Shown: positions 13,487 to 17,110 of the stretch, piece after piece
Layout of the letters: every line of letters starts with the position of its first letter
Position numbering within the stretch: position 1 is the first letter of the stretch
Origin: CAZJWR01 sp964549765
Lineage (GTDB): Bacteria; Zixibacteria; MSB-5A5; GN15; JAAZOE01
NCBI GenBank assembly: GCA_964549765.1
Contig: CAZJWR010000072.1
Span: 1 to 17,110, forward strand
Length of the DNA: 17,110 nucleotides
Reading direction: 5' to 3'
Program-made: the position numbers and the translations under genes
The notes under the pieces: model-generated
Databases searched by the model: none
The model's input: the letters and a program-made list of their open reading frames with translations, nothing else
What the model was told of the DNA's origin: nothing

Positions 13487-16400
13487 ATGAAAAAGCTGAC
13501 GATGCCTTTTATCCTCACCGCCTTTATAGCTCTATTTTCAACCGCCAATCTTTTTGCCGTCCCCCCGACCGATAAAGTCATCCAACAACTCAAGGACGAG
13601 GGAAAATTCGACGACTATATCAGAAATATGGCCGCCGCCCGGGCCAAAGGCGTCGATTCGCCGACGTCCCTGCTGCAAATGCCCAACAAGGGCGGCGCGA
13701 CCACGTTTCACGTACTGGTCATATTGATCGATTTCCCGGACAAATATTACACCGGTGGATATACCGCCGGAACCGTGACGGATTTCGATTCACTGCTGTT
13801 CTCGGACACGATAAACCCGACCGGATCAATGAAGGAATTCTATTACCGGAATTCCTATGGCAATTTCATTCTGCAGGGCGATGTCGTCGGATGGTATCGA
13901 GCGGTCAGCAACGCCGATTACTATACGAACTTCTGTGACGGATCGGACGGTCTCGGATCCTACCCGAATAATGCTCAAAAACTGGTCGAGGAGGCGGTCG
14001 ACGCCGCCGATCCCTACGTCGATTTTTCTCAATACGACAACAACGGTGACGGCTTCGTCGATGGCATCTTCGTCGTCCATGCCGGAACCGGATACGAGGA
14101 AACCGGAAACCATTGCGAAATCCATTCGCACCAATGGTCTATTTCGTCCCGACTCAAAGACGGCGTCTACGTTCGGTCGTATTCCATTGAGCCGGAGGAG
14201 AGCCCGTCCAGCCAGGGCTTGATTCCCATCGGCGTGTTTTGTCACGAATTCGGGCACGTGCTCGGTCTTCCCGATTTGTACGACACCGATTATTCATCGA
14301 GCGGCGTGGGGCACTGGGCGTTGATGGCCAGCGGCAGCTACAACGGTCAATCGAAATCACCTTCCGACTTTATTGCTTGGAGCAAGATGAAGCTGGGGTG
14401 GCTGACCCCGACCAATATCACGTCCAATCAAACCGGAATGCCGATTCCGGCGATCGAATGGAATCCCACGGCATACCGGTTATGGAAAAACGGCCAGGTT
14501 GGCAGTCAATATTTCATAATCGAAAACCGCCAGAAGTACGCGTCCGACACCTTTCTCCCGGGGGATGGCATTTTAATCTGGCATATCGACGATAATGTCA
14601 ATGGGAACACCAACGACTGGCATCCGCAGGTGCTTTTGGAACAGGCCGACGGTAAATCCGACCTGCAATACGGTAACAACCAGGGCGACGCCGCCGACGC
14701 CTACCCTTATGGCGGCATGTACACGGAATTTACCGACAAGACCAATCCCAATTCCAAAGATTACAACCTCAATTCCACCCAGGTGGCCCTGTGGAATATA
14801 TCCCCGTCGGATTCGGTGATGACGGCCGACATGGATGTGTACTGGTCGAGGCCGTACCTGTATCTGACCGGTTATACCTTTGATGACGTCGCCGGCGGGA
14901 ACGGCAACGGTATTCTCGAACCCGGGGAAACGATCAATCTTGAAATAACGGTGGCAAACGAATGGAAGACGGCGAATGCGGCCGAAGTCAACCTGTCGAT
15001 CGATGATGCGACGTTGAACGTGACCACCGGTTCGGTGTCTCTGGGAACGATTGCAAGCGGCGGATCGGCGACCAACAGCGGCACGCCGCTGCAATTCGAG
15101 GTCCCTCTCGATTACGTCCCTCGCATCGATTCCTTTTATCTCGACATCGTGTCGGACGGCGGCCAGTTTAGCACGCAGTTGGCGGTCGAGCAAAACGTCG
15201 GCAAACCCTCGGTTCTGATCGTTGATGACGATAACAACGACACCCTTCAAGCCTATTATACGTCACCGATGTACCTGCGGCGCATGCCGTACGACCAATG
15301 GTCGGTATATGCGTCAGGCGCTCCCTCCGGCGCGAAACTCGCGGGGTATGACGCCGTCATCTGGTTCACCGGCGATTACCGCGCCGCGCCGCTGAGCACA
15401 GCCAGCGTTGATACGATGCAAGCCTATCTGGACGGGGGAGGCAAATTGTTTCTCACGGGTCAGGGAATTGCCCATCAGTTGGATACCGACGACCCGACGT
15501 TCCTTGAGAATTATCTGAAGACTTCCTACCTGTCCACGTCCCTTGTGCCGGTAGTCACGCCGGATGCCGCTTCGCAGACCTTCAGCGGTTTCGGCAGCAT
15601 CGCCATCTACGGCAGCGGCGGTGCCGGCAACCAAACCCAGCCGGATCATGTGGCTGCGGTCAACGGCGGCAACGCGGAACTCGATTATCTCGGGAGCACC
15701 GATTTGGCCGGAATTTCCTACGCCGGTTCCTATAAGCTTATGTTTTTCTCATTCGGTATGGAGGGGATAAGGGCCGGCGATTCGCGTTTCGTCGAGCGGG
15801 ATACGGTTTTCAATCACGTCATGAATTTCCTCGGCGTTGGCACCGTATCGAATTATCCGGAAATCTCATCGGTCAGCGTCGGGCCGGGAGATCCGACGCA
15901 TCTGATCGATCATACCCCGATCATATCGTGGCCGTATTATGATCCGGGCGGCAATCCCCAGCAATCGTACCAGGTGCAGGTCGGCACCGATGACGACTGG
16001 GCGGTCGCCGAGATGTGGGACGACGGGCCGATTTCGAGCGCCGATACATCGGTTACCTATGCCGGGGCGGCGCTCAACGACGGTGATACATATTATGTTC
16101 GGGTGCGGGCGTTCAACGGCATACAGTGGTCCAACTGGCGACAGGTGGAGATACGGATGAATTCGGTTCCGACCGACCCAACCGGGCTCGATCCGAGCAG
16201 TCTCGCCGGAGTAACCTCGGCGAATCCCGTGCTCACGCATGCCAACTCAAACGACGCCGAAGGCGATGTCCTGACCTATGCTTATCAAGTTTTCTCCGAC
16301 AGCCTCATGACAAGTCTGGTCGCCGAGACGGACGGACAGCCCCAGGGCGTCGGGAGTTCCCAGTGGATGGTTTCGACGGCTCTTGATGAGGATTGGATTT

Positions 16401-16993
16401 ATTACTGGCGGACGCGGGCGTTCGATGGGTTCGAATACGGCCCATGGAGCGACTCCGCGTCGTTCTGGGTCAATGCCAGCGATCAGTTGCCGACGGCGTT
16501 TCAACTGCTGACTCCTTCGGACAGTGCCGTGATCACAGACCTGCTGCCGTCTTTTGTCTGGACGTCGTCGATCGATCACGACCGGTTCGACACGGCGCGC
16601 TACACGCTTCTGATAGCGAACAATGACAACTTTGCGGCCGCCGACACCGTAACGGGCTTGTCCGATACCAGCTACACGATGGTCGACAGCCTGGCGCTGG
16701 GGAATGTCTATTACTGGAAGGTGGAGGCCTACGATAAATTCGGAGGCATAACACCGAGTGATCAGGTCTTTAGCCTCTTCACCCTGGTGCCGGGTGATAC
16801 CAACGCCGATGGCAGCCTCAACATCGGCGACGTCGTGTTTCTGATTAATTATATCTTCAAAGAAGGCGCTGCCCCAGATCCGTTGAGCGTAGGGGATACC
16901 AATGGCGATTGCACAATCAATATCGGTGACGCCGTTACCCTCGTAAACTATATTTTCCGAGAAGGACCGCCGCCCGTGATCGGGTGTGCATAG
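13487..16993 (+). CDS. Secreted M6-family metalloprotease with C-terminal type I dockerin
   Basis: The 1168-residue multidomain exoprotein has, in order: a signal peptide (1-24, cleavage near LFA-VPP) and a propeptide of about 45 residues. Next is an M6 (immune-inhibitor-A-like) zinc protease domain at about 70-455, with a Ca-binding-like 'DNNGDGFVDG' (184-193), the zinc site HEFGHVLGLPD (H253, E254 catalytic, H257, D263) and Met-turn 'HWALMASGS' (276-284). An 'NGNGILEPGETINLEI' beta-sandwich domain follows (465-570). Then come a GATase/ThuA-like alpha/beta domain ('VLIVDDDNND', 'YLDGGGKLFLTGQG'; 575-785) and three fibronectin-III-like repeats (about 790-1100). A dockerin with two EF-like repeats (DTNADGSLNIGD 1104-1115, DTNGDCTINIGD 1137-1148) closes it. 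The catalytic residues are intact, so it should cut extracellular proteins and may be anchored through the dockerin. The ribosome site is GGGAGA; the gene is monocistronic with its own terminator. Confidence 0.92.
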   Translation: MKKLTMPFILTAFIALFSTANLFAVPPTDKVIQQLKDEGKFDDYIRNMAAARAKGVDSPTSLLQMPNKGGATTFHVLVILIDFPDKYYTGGYTAGTVTDFDSLLFSDTINPTGSMKEFYYRNSYGNFILQGDVVGWYRAVSNADYYTNFCDGSDGLGSYPNNAQKLVEEAVDAADPYVDFSQYDNNGDGFVDGIFVVHAGTGYEETGNHCEIHSHQWSISSRLKDGVYVRSYSIEPEESPSSQGLIPIGVFCHEFGHVLGLPDLYDTDYSSSGVGHWALMASGSYNGQSKSPSDFIAWSKMKLGWLTPTNITSNQTGMPIPAIEWNPTAYRLWKNGQVGSQYFIIENRQKYASDTFLPGDGILIWHIDDNVNGNTNDWHPQVLLEQADGKSDLQYGNNQGDAADAYPYGGMYTEFTDKTNPNSKDYNLNSTQVALWNISPSDSVMTADMDVYWSRPYLYLTGYTFDDVAGGNGNGILEPGETINLEITVANEWKTANAAEVNLSIDDATLNVTTGSVSLGTIASGGSATNSGTPLQFEVPLDYVPRIDSFYLDIVSDGGQFSTQLAVEQNVGKPSVLIVDDDNNDTLQAYYTSPMYLRRMPYDQWSVYASGAPSGAKLAGYDAVIWFTGDYRAAPLSTASVDTMQAYLDGGGKLFLTGQGIAHQLDTDDPTFLENYLKTSYLSTSLVPVVTPDAASQTFSGFGSIAIYGSGGAGNQTQPDHVAAVNGGNAELDYLGSTDLAGISYAGSYKLMFFSFGMEGIRAGDSRFVERDTVFNHVMNFLGVGTVSNYPEISSVSVGPGDPTHLIDHTPIISWPYYDPGGNPQQSYQVQVGTDDDWAVAEMWDDGPISSADTSVTYAGAALNDGDTYYVRVRAFNGIQWSNWRQVEIRMNSVPTDPTGLDPSSLAGVTSANPVLTHANSNDAEGDVLTYAYQVFSDSLMTSLVAETDGQPQGVGSSQWMVSTALDEDWIYYWRTRAFDGFEYGPWSDSASFWVNASDQLPTAFQLLTPSDSAVITDLLPSFVWTSSIDHDRFDTARYTLLIANNDNFAAADTVTGLSDTSYTMVDSLALGNVYYWKVEAYDKFGGITPSDQVFSLFTLVPGDTNADGSLNIGDVVFLINYIFKEGAAPDPLSVGDTNGDCTINIGDAVTLVNYIFREGPPPVIGCA

Positions 16994-17003
16994 ATGCGAA
17001 TAA

Positions 17004-17033
17004 GGCGGGCCGCCACGGCCCGCCTTTTCTTTT
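17004..17033 (+). terminator. Rho-independent terminator after the M6 protease gene
   Basis: GGCGGGCC (17004-17011) pairs perfectly with GGCCCGCC (17017-17024) around loop GCCAC, and TTTTCTTTT follows directly. It begins 11 bases after the stop codon, giving a textbook intrinsic terminator. The remaining bases to the right edge are AT-rich with a short direct repeat (GTGTAAATT twice) and no gene. Confidence 0.92.
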
Positions 17034-17110
17034 CACCGCTTGCATCGCCCCGAACACGCGGTTGTGTAAATTCTTGTGTGTAAATTTTAGGTGATTTTGG
17101 CTAAATAAAG

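Noticed and set aside
14573..15250. 225-residue minus-strand frame
   Set aside because: Antisense shadow of the M6 protease gene; valine/arginine-rich with no recognisable domain.
16801..16975. Tandem DNA repeat at the end of the protease gene
   Set aside because: This is the pair of dockerin calcium-binding repeats at the protein level, not an independent DNA repeat.

Overview
This window reads as ordinary chromosome from a Gram-negative bacterium. The likeliest source is an uncultured FCB-type lineage; Zixibacteria-like is my guess from gene style, not a demonstrated placement. The pointers are a DUF5916 outer-membrane barrel protein with an N-terminal CBM9-like domain, a secreted M6 metalloprotease ending in a type I dockerin, a possible cohesin-like secreted protein, and several genes with weak or no Shine-Dalgarno sequences. 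There is no CRISPR array, phage gene or classical transposase.

Layout. 3-1139 is the 3' part of a membrane glycosyltransferase-like gene that runs off the left edge. 1219-2394 is a cation:proton antiporter lacking the usual acidic ion site. 2490-3239 is a short-chain dehydrogenase whose catalytic Tyr is His. A hairpin separates it from the convergent DUF5916 gene (5610-3307, minus strand). From a divergent intergenic region, 5868-6821 encodes a WlbA/WbpB-type sugar-nucleotide dehydrogenase, followed by a small secreted protein (6852-7562). A well-formed promoter then drives tRNA-His (7621-7695), with hisS directly after it (7722-9158).

Between hisS and the next conserved gene lies an AT-richer accessory stretch (about 9200-10470). 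It holds a compact 356-bp unit made of a GIY-YIG nuclease ORF bounded by inverted hairpin-forming repeats. It also holds a promoter overlapping a 17-bp palindrome, a 28-codon ORF with a strong ribosome site, and a translationally coupled unknown membrane protein.

The right part starts with a CRP/FNR-type palindrome in front of a membrane polyferredoxin (10587-11684). A SAM methyltransferase follows 2 bases later, then a divergent MTA/SAH-nucleosidase-like protein. The window ends with the 1168-residue secreted M6 protease with dockerin and a strong intrinsic terminator.

The most notable observations are these. (1) The tRNA-His gene lacks the near-universal G-1:C73 pair, and the HisRS gene beside it has a motif-2 loop resembling the alphaproteobacterial type that goes with that loss. 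(2) The GIY-YIG cassette has compensatory changes in its terminal hairpins, like a minimal mobile unit. (3) Three enzyme or transporter families here carry substitutions at the key residues: NN for DD in the antiporter, HxxxK for YxxxK in the SDR, and DRT for EME in the nucleosidase.
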